In this document: in pieces, positions 17,780 through 30,291 of the stretch
How positions within the stretch are numbered: the first letter of the stretch is position 1
Layout of the letters: each line of letters opens with the position of its first letter
Source: Chionoecetes opilio
Lineage: Eukaryota; Arthropoda; Malacostraca; Decapoda; Majidae
Direction: 5' to 3'
Length of the DNA stretch: 64,000 nucleotides
Assembly (NCBI GenBank): GCA_016584305.1
Contig: JACEEZ010010964.1
Location: forward strand, 97,501 to 161,500
Notes under the pieces: generated by a model
Seen by the model: the letters and a program-made list of their open reading frames with translations, nothing else
What the model was told of the DNA's origin: nothing
Database searches by the model: none
Position numbers and translations under genes: made by a program

Positions 17780-19090
17780 ATCCCTACCAACCGCAAGACT
17801 GTTTTCGTGAAACGTACTTCTACTCCATCCACAGCGAAAAAATCGATGGCGAAAAAGGATGCTGCAGAAATGATTAGGTACTACATTGACTATGCTAGAG
17901 AAAGAGGGTACAGCATGCTAGAACTCCTGAAGTATGAATTGACCAGCACATCCCAGTTCCTCACCACTGAATGTAAAGATGGCATCAAATTGAAGAAGCC
18001 CGATAAAGCCCCTTAGCCAGGGAGCTTGTCAGTCAACTTCCACAGGAGACGAGGAATGTAAGGAGTGACGCTCAGATGACAATAGTGGACTTCATGGCAC
18101 TTGTGCGTAAACTACCGATGAAAAAGATGGGCCTTCACACATTCGGGGAATTGGCTGAGAGTCTTTCCAACAGCATTCTTGCTACAGGCCCCAGAGTCCA
18201 CAAGAATATACATTATTTTTGATGTTTATCAAAAATCATCAATCAAACAAAAGGAACGGGCACAGAGAAGTTCTTTTCAGAACAAATCACTATCACCATT
18301 AGGTCTGACAATCAGAAACTCCCTGTCGATCTTGATATGTTCTGGAGCTCAATGTTGAACACAGTTCGGTTGCAGGAGTATGTCTTCAAGTGGATGCTGC
18401 AGAATGTCGTGTCGGACAAGGAATCTTCTTTGGAGGAGTATATGGGGGTGAATGCAGGAAACTGTTAGCTGTCACTGAAACACAGATCGCAGAGCTCTCA
18501 AGCAACTAAGAAGAAGCCGACGACAGAATCATGTTCCATATTAATGATGGTGTTGTGAAACACGGGGTTCAATCAGTCTTGGTTGACTCACCTGAAACAG
18601 ATGTCTTTGTCAACCTCATCTCCCACTTCAACAAAACCTGGCAGCTACAAAAGCTGTACGTGAAGCTTGGTAACCGGAAAACAAAGAAAACTGTACCAGT
18701 CCACCTGTTGGTTGATCAACTGGACAACGGTTTGGTGTCGTGTCTCCCAGCCATTCATGCTCTCAGCGGTTGCGACAGTACCAGCAAGGTGGGTTCAAAG
18801 CTGTCTGGCTTGAAAGCATCCATGGATCTCTCCCTACTGGAAGGGTTTGGTGTAGAAGAACTGTCACCAGCTAACAAGCAATGCTGAAAAGTTCCTTGTG
18901 TCTGGATTAAAGAAGACCGACTGTTCCACTTTCGATGAATATCGATGGGAACAGTACCATAACTCCAAGAAAGAACTGGACTTCAACCAGCTTGTGTGCT
19001 GTTCATCAACGCTACGAGAACACATAAAGCGAGCATTTCTGCAGTTTAAGATGTGGTTGCAAGCCCCAACTCCTGCAGTCACCAAGCCAG
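17780..19090 (+). pseudogene. Copy A gene, PIN/FEN-like region
   Basis: Forward frames with a few stops and shifts read MLELLKYELTSTSQFLTTE, then a chain of acidic motifs: MTIVDFMALV (about 18078), IIFDVYQKSSIKQKERAQ (about 18208, after a shift), EEADDRIMFHI (about 18510), DSPETDVFVNL (about 18592) and ALSGCDSTSKVG (about 18765). Copies B and C have the same order. The layout, with separate acidic clusters including a final GCDS, resembles FEN/PIN-fold nucleases. That is inference from motif order, not a proven activity. The frame ends near KPDPLQ at 19090, where a LINE is inserted. Confidence 0.6.
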
Positions 19091-19099
19091 ATCCACTCC

Positions 19100-20015
19100 A
19101 GTGTTCAATTCAATTCAAAATTCTTTATTGTCATGAACATATACACAATATATATATTGACTTAATTTCTTCATTGTTACATGGCAATGAGGACTGATAC
19201 CTACTGGTATATTTTGCCCTCCTATTCTATATAATACCTGTATTAAATTATTAGAAGGCTAAATCTAATTTTCTTATATGTTCTATTGTATGCTACATCC
19301 TAACACAAAAAAATAAATATAAAACATAATTTACATGGTCATGAAATATTTCTTAATTCTGTATTTATAAGTTGATAATGAGCAATGATGGTCTATAGTT
19401 GTTGATACCTCGTTCCATATACGTGTTCCTTTATATCTAAATGTTCTGTGTATCATTGTTGTTCTGCCTTGTGGTACACGAAGGTTACCTCTCTGTCTGG
19501 TGGGGTAAGAGTGTATATCCTCACTGGTAGGAAACATGCCTCTCAATGCTATCGATCACCAACCGTTTACATACATAAACATCAATTTTGTAACACAGTA
19601 TGAATAAACTTTAGAAAATGGTAATATTTTGAGTGACTTAAACAATGGGGCAGTGTGATCCCTTGGTCTTGATGATGTAATTATTCTGACAGTTCTCTTT
19701 TGCAATATTATAATCTGCTGAACATAACAATCATTTGCAGATCCCCAAACTTCTACACCATAAATAATATATGGATATATAAAGCTGTTATACAAAGTAA
19801 TCAAAGAGTTGGCATTTATAAATTTTCTAGCTTTACACAAAATCCCAATACTTTTTGCTATTTTACTTTTTATGTAATTAATATGATGGAACCAAGACAA
19901 TCTTTCATCAATGACTACACCTAAAATGTTGTTGATTCTACGTGATCTATTTTAACCTGGTCAACATAAACATTGAGATTAGTTTTCACTGTTTTACCGA
20001 CCATACAGTATGGTT
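19100..20015 (-). mobile_element. LINE fragment inserted in copy A
   Basis: Minus-strand frames give DERLSWFHHINYIKSKIAK, INANSLITLYNSFIYPYIIYG and, in another frame, VPQGRTTMIHRTFRYKGTRI and WNEVSTTI. These are thumb and C-terminal motifs of a CR1/jockey-superfamily RT. The 3' end carries an AATAAAG signal and a TTGAAT repeat tail (complement of 19106-19125). It splits the copy A gene between KPDPLQ and the CXC domain, so it arrived after copy A. Confidence 0.65.
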
Positions 20016-20024
20016 TACATACTA

Positions 20025-20229
20025 GTATGGGTATGAAGCAACGAATGTTGGCATAACACCAGTGATACTGCCAGTATCGTGCAGGCTCGATGACCTGCCC
20101 TCTCCATGCAAATGCCCAACATCATGTATGAGTACCAAAACGTGCACTTGCAGAGAAAGGAACATAAAATGTGTGACGTTTTGTGGCTGTAGTAAAGGCA
20201 AAAAGTGTAGAAATCCAAATAATTAAATT
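20025..20229 (+). pseudogene. Copy A gene, C-terminal CXC domain
   Basis: The frame reads YGYEATNVGITPVILPVSCR, then CKCPTSCMSTKTCTC, then CVTFCGCSKGKKCRNPNN and a stop at 20227-20229. The Cys spacing (CxC..C....CxC..C...CxC....C) is that of Tesmin/TSO1-type CXC zinc-binding segments, which bind DNA in other proteins. It is cut from the rest of the gene by the LINE at 19100-20015. Confidence 0.65.
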
Positions 20230-20510
20230 CCAAAATAGGAACAATTTGCAAAAGGTACAACAGGTAATATGATAAAGGGTCATACATATGTTGTGGCCTT
20301 GTTCATTTAAAAATGAACAAGGCTCAATTAAAATATTTAAAATTGAATACAAAGTTTCAACATTGATTACATTATGCATGTAAATTTTTTATTTTTAAAG
20401 TATAAAACATATAAATGAACAAATATTTTTTTTTTTTTTTTTTAAATACTAAAAATATTAATATCATTATATAATCTAAAATAATTAAATTTTAATAAAT
20501 AGACAATAAA

Positions 20511-20854
20511 TTGTAGTGCGTAACATGCTGAAATCGGTTTTTGGCAACTATCTTAAAAAACATTGACTTTTGGATATGAAAATGTATTTCTGACCTCCAA
20601 ATAATGGGGCCATTGCGCACACTTTGAGTGGTCGGGCAACCTCCTAGGTCCAACGGTTTTGTAGATACAGTCACGGCGGATGGTAGTACTTCGCTCAAAA
20701 AGGGTGTGGCCCAAAAAAAGGGGCGTGGCCATTTCAGCTATTTTGCCGTCAGTGGGAAATGTGATACCAACCAAATATGTCCTAGACCTTCAATTAGTGG
20801 ATTCTTGAAGAGTTTAGTTCTGGACATATATTTGCATACAACACCACCATGAGC
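20511..20854 (-). repeat. Right terminal inverted repeat, copy A
   Basis: Complement of 17070-17420. The outer end reads ACAACACCACCATGAGC, directly followed by TACTCTAG. Confidence 0.9.
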
Positions 20855-20862
20855 TACTCTAG
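20855..20862. repeat. Target site duplication, right (TACTCTAG)
   Basis: Identical to 17062-17069. Removing copy A and one duplicate restores an open LINE endonuclease frame. Confidence 0.85.
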
Positions 20863-21302
20863 TAAATGTGTCATGGGGAAACAAAAGGTAAACATGGTCA
20901 TGGGAAACGTCATGACACAATGGATTAAGGAAAATACAAGATTTACAGGAAATATAGAACCATCAAGACTGGACTTGCTATTAACCAGATACCGGATATA
21001 ATCAACAAGTTAATGTATCAGTGTCCATTAGGAAGGAGTGACCAAATTCTCTTTCGGTTTGCAATAAATGAGAAACGAGATTGATACATATTCGAATCTC
21101 ATATAATTGGAAGATACAACTTCTGAAAAACTGACTTTGTCAATTTAAGAAATATCTTTATTGAAACAGACTTGAGTGTACTTGAAAATAGTATTGGTGC
21201 AAAGGAGAAGCGGGAAGTGTTTCTAAGAATACATAATTGAGGTGTTGAGATATACATATATGCCACAGGTTGTGAAGACAATGAGTAACAAGATGGAATG
21301 GT
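20863..21302 (+). pseudogene. LINE endonuclease continued, right of copy A
   Basis: Continues the frame left at 17061: KCVMGKQKVNM, VMTQWIKENTRFTGNIEPSR, LDLLLTR, then with shifts DIINKLMYQCPLGRSD and a linker toward RT. The P.GRSD block is the normal C-terminal motif of a LINE endonuclease. No RT follows. Confidence 0.6.
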
Positions 21303-21930
21303 TTAATTAAGGGGAGACTACTAGCGGTCCTTTATTTGATTATGGATTTCAACGAAACTTTCAGGGTATATTTTTCAGTCCTAGAAATGTATATAATGCG
21401 TATCAGGCAATATTTGAAATTTCATAACAAATGAATACAACTTTTTTTTGTTTGCATTTTGGGTGTATATTTGATTGAATACATCCCTGATACTAATGTT
21501 CCCAATTCGATGAACGTTGGTGAGTTTAATATTTATTATATATGCAAAAGATCTATTCAAATAAATCTAACAAACGCTTCATGTCTGACGTTATATGTAT
21601 GTTTTTGAAAAAGCAAAAATTTTGTAAGTTAACAAGACAAAATGGAGTACAGTTCTCTTACTTTTTCACAAACAAGAATTATGTCTGGATATAATTTTAG
21701 AGTAGTACGTGTTAGTGTTTTGTGATCAAAGTACTTTTTACATAATTGATTCATTAAGAAAACTAAATGAGTTATATTGCTTTGAAAAAGAAGGAAAAAA
21801 ATTCTCCAGAAACGCCGCCCAAGGTTTTGGAGTTACTTAATCTAGCATCATTCTTTCAGTTATTTACAGATATTTTTTGGTCAAATTTTTGCTTCCTGGT
21901 CCCCTTCTTTCCTCTCTTTGAGAGGGAAGA
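21303..21930. other. Unassigned DNA, possible transposon edge
   Basis: At 21309 the LINE similarity gives way to ttaaggggagactactagcg. A TTAA preceding a GGGGAGACTACTAG-type end looks like a DNA transposon boundary, but I could not find its partner. The rest is AT-rich and non-coding up to the RTE element. Confidence 0.3.
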
Positions 21931-21948
21931 ATGTTACAGTTCTATAAA

Positions 21949-23779
21949 TATAGGTATCTATCTGAATCTATCAGGAGTCTCGCTGAGGATGTCGAGGGTC
22001 ATTTGAACGCTAATGACCTCCGACCCGCCTACCGAGCCCTGAAGAAGCTCCGTTCCAAGTCTCCTTCTCGGGCGAGTGCTATTCGAACAGCAGATGGGCG
22101 CCTCGTGTCGGACATGGATGGGCAGATGGCTCGTTGGGCTGAGTACTTTGGGCAGTTGTTCACGGTGGACCCTCCAACTGAGCAGCTTCACACCACTGGG
22201 TTACAGGCAGTGGATGCCGATCCTCCCATTGACGAAACCGCACCCTCTCTTGACGAAGTCAGAGAGGCTGTAGCAAAGTTGAGGGGTGGAAAGGCAGCTG
22301 GTGTTTGTAATATCAGTGCGGAGCTCCTCAAAGCTGGGGGTGAGGCCATGATCCGCGGGTTGCATGCTGTCCTGACTGCCGTGTGGCAATCAGGTACCAT
22401 TCCTCCTGACTGGAAAAGGGGGCTGGTCGTCCCTATCTGGAAAGGGAAAGGGGACCGTCAGGACTGCAACAATTACCGTGGTATTACACTGCTCAGCGTA
22501 CCAGGCAAGGTGCTTGCCCATCTATTGCTGACACGGATTCGCAGTCATCTGGTGAAGCATCAGAGACCTCAGCAGTCTGGGTTCACGCCTGGTAAGTCAA
22601 CATCAGACCGTATCCTAGCGCTTCGTGTCCTGGTGGAACGCCGACGTGAGTTTCGACAGGGGATGCTTGCAGCCTATGTTGATATCAAGAAGGCGTTTGA
22701 CTCCGTGCATCGTGAGTCACTTTGGGATCTTCTGCGACTTCGAGGGATTCCTGCAAGGACTATTGGTTTGATAACTGGTCTGTATTCTGGGACTGAGAGT
22801 GCTGTGAAGTGTGGGGCAGGAGTATCCAGCATCTTTCCTGTGAATACAGGAGTGAGGCAAGGGTGCGTCCTTGCCCCATCACTTTTCAACGCTTGTATGG
22901 ACTGGGTATTGGACAAGGTTGTAGATCAAAGTGATTGTGGAGCATCCGTCGGCAACACCAAGATCACTGATCTTGTTTTTGCCGATGATGCAGTAATCTT
23001 TGCTGAGTCGCTGGAGGTCCTGGTGATGGCTCTCGAGGCGCTGCACGAGGAGGCAAAGCCTTTGGGACTGGAGGTCTCCTGGCTCAAGACCAAGGTCCAG
23101 GTGTTTGGAAACTTACTAGATGAAGCAGTACAGTCTGTTTATGCGTGTGGCGAGGACATTGAGATCTTGGAAAGTTTTACATACCTTGGTAGCGCAGTCC
23201 ATAATGACGGCGGGTCACGTCAAGAAGTCTTACGGCGGATTGGCATAGCCCACGGTGTTATGGACTCGCTCAGCGGGAGTATTTGGCGTTGTCGGTATCT
23301 GTGCAGAAGGACAAAGATCCGGATCTTCAAGTCGCTTGTGATCCCTGTCTTACTCTATGGTTGTGAGATATGGACACTAAATAGTGACTTGAAGAGACGA
23401 ATCAATGCCTTTGGTAATAAGTGTCTTCGCAGAATCATGGGGTATCGCTGGGATGATTACGTGTCAAATCAGCGATTGCACCATGAGACTGAATCGAGGC
23501 CTATTACCTGCATAGTCCGTCAGCGACAACTTCGGCTATATGGGCATGTGGCACGCTACCCTGAAACCGATCCTTCCCATCGGGTTGTATCTGTAAGAGA
23601 CAATCCGGCGTGGAGGAGGCCCACAAGGTTCGTGGCTGGGGCAAGTTGATGTTTCTTGTCGAGAGCTGCTTGGTATGGGAAAGGAGCCTGCATGGGAACT
23701 CGCGCGTGGTGACCCCCGGGAGTGGCGTCGTAGGGTGGGCGAGGCGACGCGCCCCCCGGCGTATGCCCCCAATGATTGA
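21949..23779 (+). pseudogene. RTE-clade LINE, RT region, one frameshift
   Basis: Open frame from RYLSESIRSLAEDVEG to 23649, with RT motifs GKAAGVCNISAELLKAGG, NNYRGITLLSVPGKVL, QSGFTPGKSTSDRI, VDIKKAFDSVHR, GVRQGCVLAPSLFN and the catalytic VFADDAVIF. The thumb contains FTYLGSAV and CEIWTLNSDLKRRINAF. A single shift near 23615 moves the C-terminus (VDVSCRELLGMGKEPAWELA to PPAYAPND) to another frame, ending at 23779. The motifs are typical of RTE elements. The endonuclease is absent, so it is 5'-truncated. The 3' end shows a short (ATACAT)-like tail. Confidence 0.85.
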
Positions 23780-23799
23780 TATCTGAAATACATACATAT

Positions 23800-24267
23800 A
23801 AATATAGGACTGGGGTATCATTGGTGTTACATATTTCTTCGTCATCATTTCCTCAGAGACATGTTCAGGCATATCTTCGTACATAATCTTCTCACACTCA
23901 CTGCATTGCACTACCAAAAACACATAACAATTATCGTATCTTGTGTGCAGAGTGAGTTTACCATCACAACCATCGCACTTGCTTATATATTTCAACAATT
24001 TTTCAAGTCTTTTTTTCTTGAGGACTACTAGCCCCTCACTCTCAATCTCTGTTGTTCTATCATGATGTAATAATTATTTTCTTATTTATAATGGCCTCTT
24101 TACAGCCTGTCCGATGACTTGGTCCCGCGTTGTGCTTGTATTACAGGTGTGGTGGTTGATGAACCTTCACCACCACCACCACCACTGTCTTTCAAGCTCA
24201 AGTTTTGCCCTGTTTCGAGCTCTTCGTCAAGCCTTCAAAAGTTCTTTGTGCTTACTACGAGGCATGA
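23800..24267 (-). pseudogene. Zinc-ribbon-like protein fragment, probably transposon-derived
   Basis: The minus frame starts MPRSKHKELLKA (24267) and after two stops reads EGLVVLKKKRLEKLLKY, ISKCDGCDGKLTLHTRY and VQCSECEKIMYEDMPEHV. Two C-X2-C pairs about 26 residues apart form a possible zinc ribbon, as seen before some Mutator-like transposases. No catalytic domain follows because the RTE element lies there. Function unknown. Confidence 0.35.
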
Positions 24268-25260
24268 TGAGTAAGATAAATATGTAAAAAACACGGCAGA
24301 AGCAAGGAAGAAGTCAGAAGGTGACTGTGTAGGTCTACCTTTGACTATCTGCCGTACACAACCACGGTCTCAGTGGCTACTCTTGTCTGCTTGCTAGGAG
24401 AGGCCAGAGAAAGTGTCGTACAACAAAATGCAAATAACGTATTAAAAACAAGCCATAATTGACAGAGATATGGAGGTAAACATTAGAGTATCAGAGTATC
24501 AGCTGACTGTGAGGGTCGGACATTTAACTGGGACAGGCCATTTAAATGCGCCATGCGTCTGACCGCAGCGCAAGCTTGCGTGCCGCCACAAAGGACACTT
24601 ATCTTTCCAATGATCTCAATTTCAGTATTTTTCATTTTGACGCCTCATCCCCCCCTCCCCCCCCCACCCGGAGTCTCCCTGTAACAGAAGATGCGAGTGC
24701 ACAAATTATGGGAGATATATACACTAAAAATGAATAAATTATAAGAATTCGGAGGGAGAAAAAGCACGAGAAAAATATAATAAAGAAATGCAGGAAGGAA
24801 CCTAAGCTTATACAAATATGTGAATGTAAAGTTAAGAGTTAAAGAGGGAATAAACATCTTGAAAGAAAACGGAGTTATATACGACGATCCAGGTTCCCAG
24901 CCTCAAGTAATTAATTTATGTTTTCAGATTTTGTTTATATCAGTTAGAGAGCGATTTCGGTGAAGAGTAAGATAGACTTAGATACACTATGCTTGGTGAA
25001 TACATGATCGTGATATATAGCTATAATAGGAAATTGTTGGAAAACTATAGATTATCAAAGAATCTGATTAATAGTGTCATTACTAATAACGAGTATATAA
25101 TAGTAATTTGGAGTAAAGACATGAATATTATACTCGTAATAATAAGTATTATTGCATAAAATGTGAAATTAGTAATATCAAAGAGAAATGGATATATTAT
25201 ATATAGGTATATATAAAATGTTATCATAAATATTGTAGTAGATTATAAAAAAGAATATGA
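24268..25260. other. Gene-free stretch
   Basis: Contains a short CCA/CACCACCACC run near 24165-24185 just upstream, a C-rich run at 24650-24668 and otherwise AT-rich sequence. No gene recognised. Confidence 0.35.
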
Positions 25261-26136
<876 letters not shown>

Positions 26137-26143
26137 AAATTTT

Positions 26144-26778
26144 TGTAACAATTGATGTGAACTCACCTTGCTATTAACCCAAGAACTACCTAGAATGCAA
26201 TGATACCCTATTTAGACGCTAACTAAGGTATACTCAGCAGTGGTAGATGGGTTGATGATTTGAAGGCTTGATTATTATTTGAGGGAGTTGTGGTAGTCGC
26301 TGTAGGGCGCTGGTAATTGTCATAGGTGCACGTAATGGCGGCGATGGTGGTAGGCCGATGGTAACTTTCCACAGTTCCTGGCGCGGCACGTACTGTTGTG
26401 GTGTTTTTACCACTTCGTCCTTGGTTTAACCGATTGGTCGGTTATGCTGGCTCAATCATAGTAATATGATGAGCGTGACTACACCTTAAGTGCATAATCA
26501 AGAGAGTACTACACATTCATCGTGTAGGGTCTAATGCGTGAATGCTGTCTTGATCGAGAACTCTTATCAAGTCAGCTGGAGCTATACACGTGGAAGTTCC
26601 AATAATGTTTACTCCTATACGTGGAGGTTCCAATATTTTCCTCACAATTCTTATATTATGTTAATTCTTTGATTAATTGTGGTACTAGTGAATACCACCA
26701 GAATTATATTACTATATTTAATGCATCTCAATTTATACCCAATTCTATAACAATATATACATAGGTGGAATTTCTACA
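26144..26778 (-). mobile_element. 3' LTR of the BEL/Pao element
   Basis: Read on the minus strand it starts TGTAGAAATTCC and ends AATTGTTACA, giving TGTA...TACA termini and a length of 635 bp. A purine tract (26779-26791) lies immediately upstream, as expected for second-strand priming. No matching 5' LTR was found beyond gag, so the duplication flanking the element cannot be tested. Confidence 0.65.
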
Positions 26779-26791
26779 CCTCTCCCTTTTT
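26779..26791 (-). promoter_or_regulatory. Polypurine tract of BEL/Pao element
   Basis: Complement reads AAAAAGGGAGAGG and directly touches the TG of the LTR. This is the usual plus-strand primer site in LTR retrotransposons. Confidence 0.65.
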
Positions 26792-26984
26792 GACAGGGGA
26801 GGTGTATCCCACCATACCATTCTCCCGATTAGAGAGCGGTTTTAGTGGATAATTTCCACAACTGGAGGCCGGGGTAAAATGAAGGTTTGCTTCAAGTAAT
26901 TTGACCCCCTTTTATGGGGTTTCTGCAAGTGGTTTTACACTTTAAAGCAGCCTGCCCCCGAGGTCGGGAGTCCCCTAAGTTGGC

Positions 26985-28160
26985 CTACCATGACGCAGAC
27001 TTAGAGTCCTCCTTTACCTCTTCAGCTAACTCTAGGGGAATCAAATTATTTGCAGTCCGCACATATCATTGTCCCCTTACTAGTAACTCCACTGACCTCA
27101 CAATTCCCTTTCCATTAGTATGCAATTTTGCTATTTTTCCTAGAGGCCATTGCGAACGAGGCATATCTCCCCTAAGGATTACTATATCTCCTACTTTAAT
27201 TGGACTTTGATTTTCTGGCTGTTGAACCCCATAAAACTTTTTCCTTAGACTCAGTAAATAATCTACACTCCAATGCTTATCCTATGCCCTTAAAACTTTA
27301 CTTAAGGTGTGATAACCTTCCCGGAGATGTTGAGCCGGGTCATTTATTGTAGGATCTTGTATATCTTCCCTTGTTTCTATTAAAGGAAAGGGTTCCAGTC
27401 TTCTTCCATAAATTAAATTTGAGGGAGTAAGAGCTTCTATATTTACTGATGAAACATCTAAGTAGGTTAAGGGCCGGTTATTGATACGGGTCTCAATCTC
27501 AGTCAATATGGTTTTCAGGTCTTCTAGACCTATCTTTGTCTTGTGGAGAGTTTTCCTAACACAAGACTTAACTATGCCATTCATTCTCTCTGTGAAACCA
27601 TTTTGCCAAGGAGCTCTAGGGGTAGTAAAGGTCTATGAGCATTTCCTTAACACTAGAGATTTTTGTACTTATGGATGATTTAATATATCTAACAATATAG
27701 GGGAGGCTCCTACGAAGTTAGTAGCATTATCCCTAATCAATCGCCGAGGACACGACTGCCGAGCCACAAACCGCCGGAACACTTGAATAAAGGGTTCGGC
27801 ACTTAAATCATCAGCTATTTCTAAATGAACAGCCCTTGTAGAGGTGCAAGTGAATAAGCAGACATATACTTTCTTGGGGGAGCATTATCTCCTGTAATTA
27901 TTATTGCCCCGGTATAGTCGACACCAGCTACCGGAAATGGTTTTAATAATTTTAGTCGATCCATGGGGAGTTTAGGGGGCCTGGGATAGGTGATTAGTCT
28001 TCCCTCATATCTCTTGCATTTGACACAAGATTTGAGGTAGTATTTAACTGCCTGTCTACCCTGCGGTATCCAAAATTCCCTCCTGAGATAGGCTAATGTG
28101 TCAGCCACTCCGCCATGTAACGAGCTTCCCATGAGATTCATCCACTAGCAATTTAGTAAG
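26985..28160 (-). pseudogene. BEL/Pao integrase and C-terminal domain
   Basis: Minus-strand pieces in order: a zinc-binding region (HGGVADTLAYLRREFWI...CVKCKRYEG, about 28050-28120), the core start PFPVAGVDYTGAI, then after stops the core end KTILTEIETRINNRPLTYL and EALTPSNLIYGRRL, and the terminal domain VGDIVILRGEMPRSQWPLG ending near 26985. These are the HHCC, integrase core and DUF5641-like segments of BEL/Pao integrase. Several stops and shifts make it inactive. Confidence 0.75.
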
Positions 28161-28343
28161 ATGATGACGTTTGGGAATTAGCATGGGATTGCAGGTTTTA
28201 TCGGGAAGATCAGCATTCCAAATTCTTCCTCGACACCTAATGATGCCCTCATTATCTAGGTACAGACCTAATGATTTGATGAGTTTGTTCCTACGGGGGC
28301 TGGCCGAGGCTAAGAGCTGATATTCCTCAGGAAATTCCTGCTT

Positions 28344-29060
28344 TTATATTGTTCTAACCCAAAACTTCAAAGGATCAGAACTATCCCTCTTTATGAATTT
28401 GAAGACCAATTTAGTAGTCTTTAATAGTTTGCTTAATAAGGAAAACCTTTTTATATCCATAACAGGATCTGGGATCAATATAGGTTCCATAATTATATAT
28501 TCTGATATGTCTGACTTACTATAGACCTTTTGATTAGGCCATTCATTATTATTTTTCAGCCACGTATGACCTTTAAACCATAATCCTGTATTTAGTTTGA
28601 CGATAGTTGTTCCTCTGGACAAAATATGTGCTGGGTTTTCCTTGGTAGCAACATGATTACAGTGAAATGTGGAACCTAAATTATTTATCTTACCAACACG
28701 ATTCCTTACATAAGGCATTTTTGTGTTGTTTCATTAACCAGTGTAGGCAAATTTCACTATCGGTCCACATATATAACTCACCAATTTGTAATAAATTACT
28801 TAGATATTGTGCTAATTTAGTGCCTAATTCTAATGCAGTCAGCTCCATTTGAGGCAATGTTCTAGGTTAATTGGGGCAACCCGAGCCTTAGACATAATTA
28901 AGTTACATTCCTCTCCTGCTTTAAGATAAGCTACTGCACCGTATGCACTTTTTGAAGCATCACAAAATATGTGTAGTTGCTGGGGTTGTCGCCCATCAGC
29001 ATTTATTCTCCTATTTATGTGAACTTCATTTATCTTATTGAACTCAGATCTTATAGTCTC
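28344..29060 (-). pseudogene. BEL/Pao RNase H region
   Basis: Minus frames include LHIFCDASKSAYGAVAYL (about 28925-28980), MELTALELGTKLAQYL, MWTDSEICLHWL and VGKINNLGSTFHCNHVATKE followed by NPAHILSRG. The order FCDAS..., ELTAL..., TDS..., N.AH..SRG is that of BEL/Pao RNase H. Stops separate the blocks. Confidence 0.7.
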
Positions 29061-29072
29061 CCATTCTGTTGT

Positions 29073-29642
29073 CTATTTCCCATCTAGGGAGGTATCCCAA
29101 TCGAGGTGTTCTCCCCAGGCCTTTTGTATTAGACATTTACCCCGTATAGTTATTGGGCTCACTATACCCAAGGGGTCAAATACTTGGCTGACCTGACTTA
29201 GGAGTGTTCTCTTTGTTAGGACCACATCAGAAAAATCTGGACACTTTAATCTCAGTTCATCAGTTTTTACATTCCACCATAATCCTAACACTGATTGGAT
29301 CTCTGGTGGCGTAAAATTAAGGAAATCCTTCCTGATTATCCCTTCTAGTATTGGTGAATTAGTATTCCAACTCTGTAAGGGGAGGCTGGCCTTCCTGCAC
29401 TCTTTATTAGCCAGATTATAAATTTGTATTAGTTCTTCCTCTTTAGGTAACTGTTCAGGTATGATACCGATAGTTTTTAGATCCCATAATTTATGCACGG
29501 GGATATCCCCTTCTTCCAATAACTCGTTGATTTGAGTGGGTACTAATGAAGTTCCAATTCTAGCAACCAAAAGGGGTTGTGCATGACTAGGAATGCATTC
29601 CTCTTGTTCAGGCTGGTGAGTGATTTGTGGGATAGGTCCCAT
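29073..29642 (-). pseudogene. BEL/Pao polymerase with the RT core deleted
   Basis: A 189-residue frame joins LLEEGDIPVHKLWDLKTIGI, the post-protease linker, directly to IYNLANKECRKASLPLQSWN, then VLGLWWNVKTDEL and LTKRTLLSQVSQVFDPLGIV, the part after the RT palm. The palm and fingers, including the YxDD catalytic site, should lie between but are absent, and the join keeps the frame. A copy like this could not reverse-transcribe by itself. Confidence 0.65.
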
Positions 29643-29835
29643 TATTATTTCACCACCGGTTATTGGTGAACATAAAAATGTTATGTTTTTTGATGACCTT
29701 ACTTAGGTATCGCCCAAAATAGTCAGCGCCTATTATTAATTGGTATGGGCCATCAACATTCTCAAAGGTATTTCTAACTAGTCTAACACCTTTCTATTTC
29801 AACAATTCAGCTGTAGATTTTAATCCTTATACAGT

Positions 29836-30291
29836 TTAATTTATACCGATGTTATTAACTACAGCAGCTACGCTACATTTATAATTTCCTAATTGGACTA
29901 GTGGTCGAACAATGTCAAAACTTTGAGCTTCTTTGTTGGCGAGAAAGCCCGAAATGGCTAAATTCACTTTGCTAATTATAGGTAGTTGTAATAGATCAAC
30001 TATCTTTCCACGAATAAATGATCTTTGTGCACCACTGTCAAACATTGCTTTCACAATGGCTGAATTACCATTGTGGCTCACCTTCAATTCTGCCGTAGGG
30101 ACAGCGGATGAACTACTCATATTAGATACTGCCATTTTAACGACCGTACGGTCTGTTCTCACATCACCATGACGACATAAGGCTAAGTGATGAATGGATT
30201 TTCTACACTTCTTACAAATACCCAGACTAATAGGACAGGCTTGTATTGCATGTTTACCACTAGGGCAGGTTAGGCAGTTTTCCAGGTCCAT
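29836..30291 (-). pseudogene. BEL/Pao zinc knuckles and aspartic protease
   Basis: The frame starts MDLENCLTCPSGKHAIQ and has Cys/His knuckles (CLTC...H...C and CKKCRKSIHHLALC), then AIVKAMFDSGAQRSFI, the protease active-site triad written D-S-G, and a further 70 residues of DUF1758-like protease. This is the gag-protease junction of BEL elements. The following linker continues in another frame. Confidence 0.75.

Larger units (their letters stand above)
17070..20854 (+). mobile_element. DNA transposon copy A (PIN-like/CXC family)
   Basis: A 3.8-kb element with inverted repeats at 17070-17420 and 20511-20854 and 8-bp target duplications outside them. It carries a broken forward-strand gene (17780-19090 and 20025-20229) and a LINE inserted into that gene on the opposite strand. 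It also has a two-unit 47-bp tandem repeat at 17630-17725. The N-terminal half of the protein seen in copies B and D is missing, so the element is internally deleted and now non-autonomous. The superfamily is not assigned. An 8-bp duplication is shared by hAT and P elements, but I see no hAT or P transposase. Confidence 0.8.

Noticed and set aside
26914..27210. Plus-strand 98-codon frame at the BEL 3' end
   Set aside because: The minus strand here encodes the integrase C-terminal domain (GDIVILRGEMPRSQWPLG).
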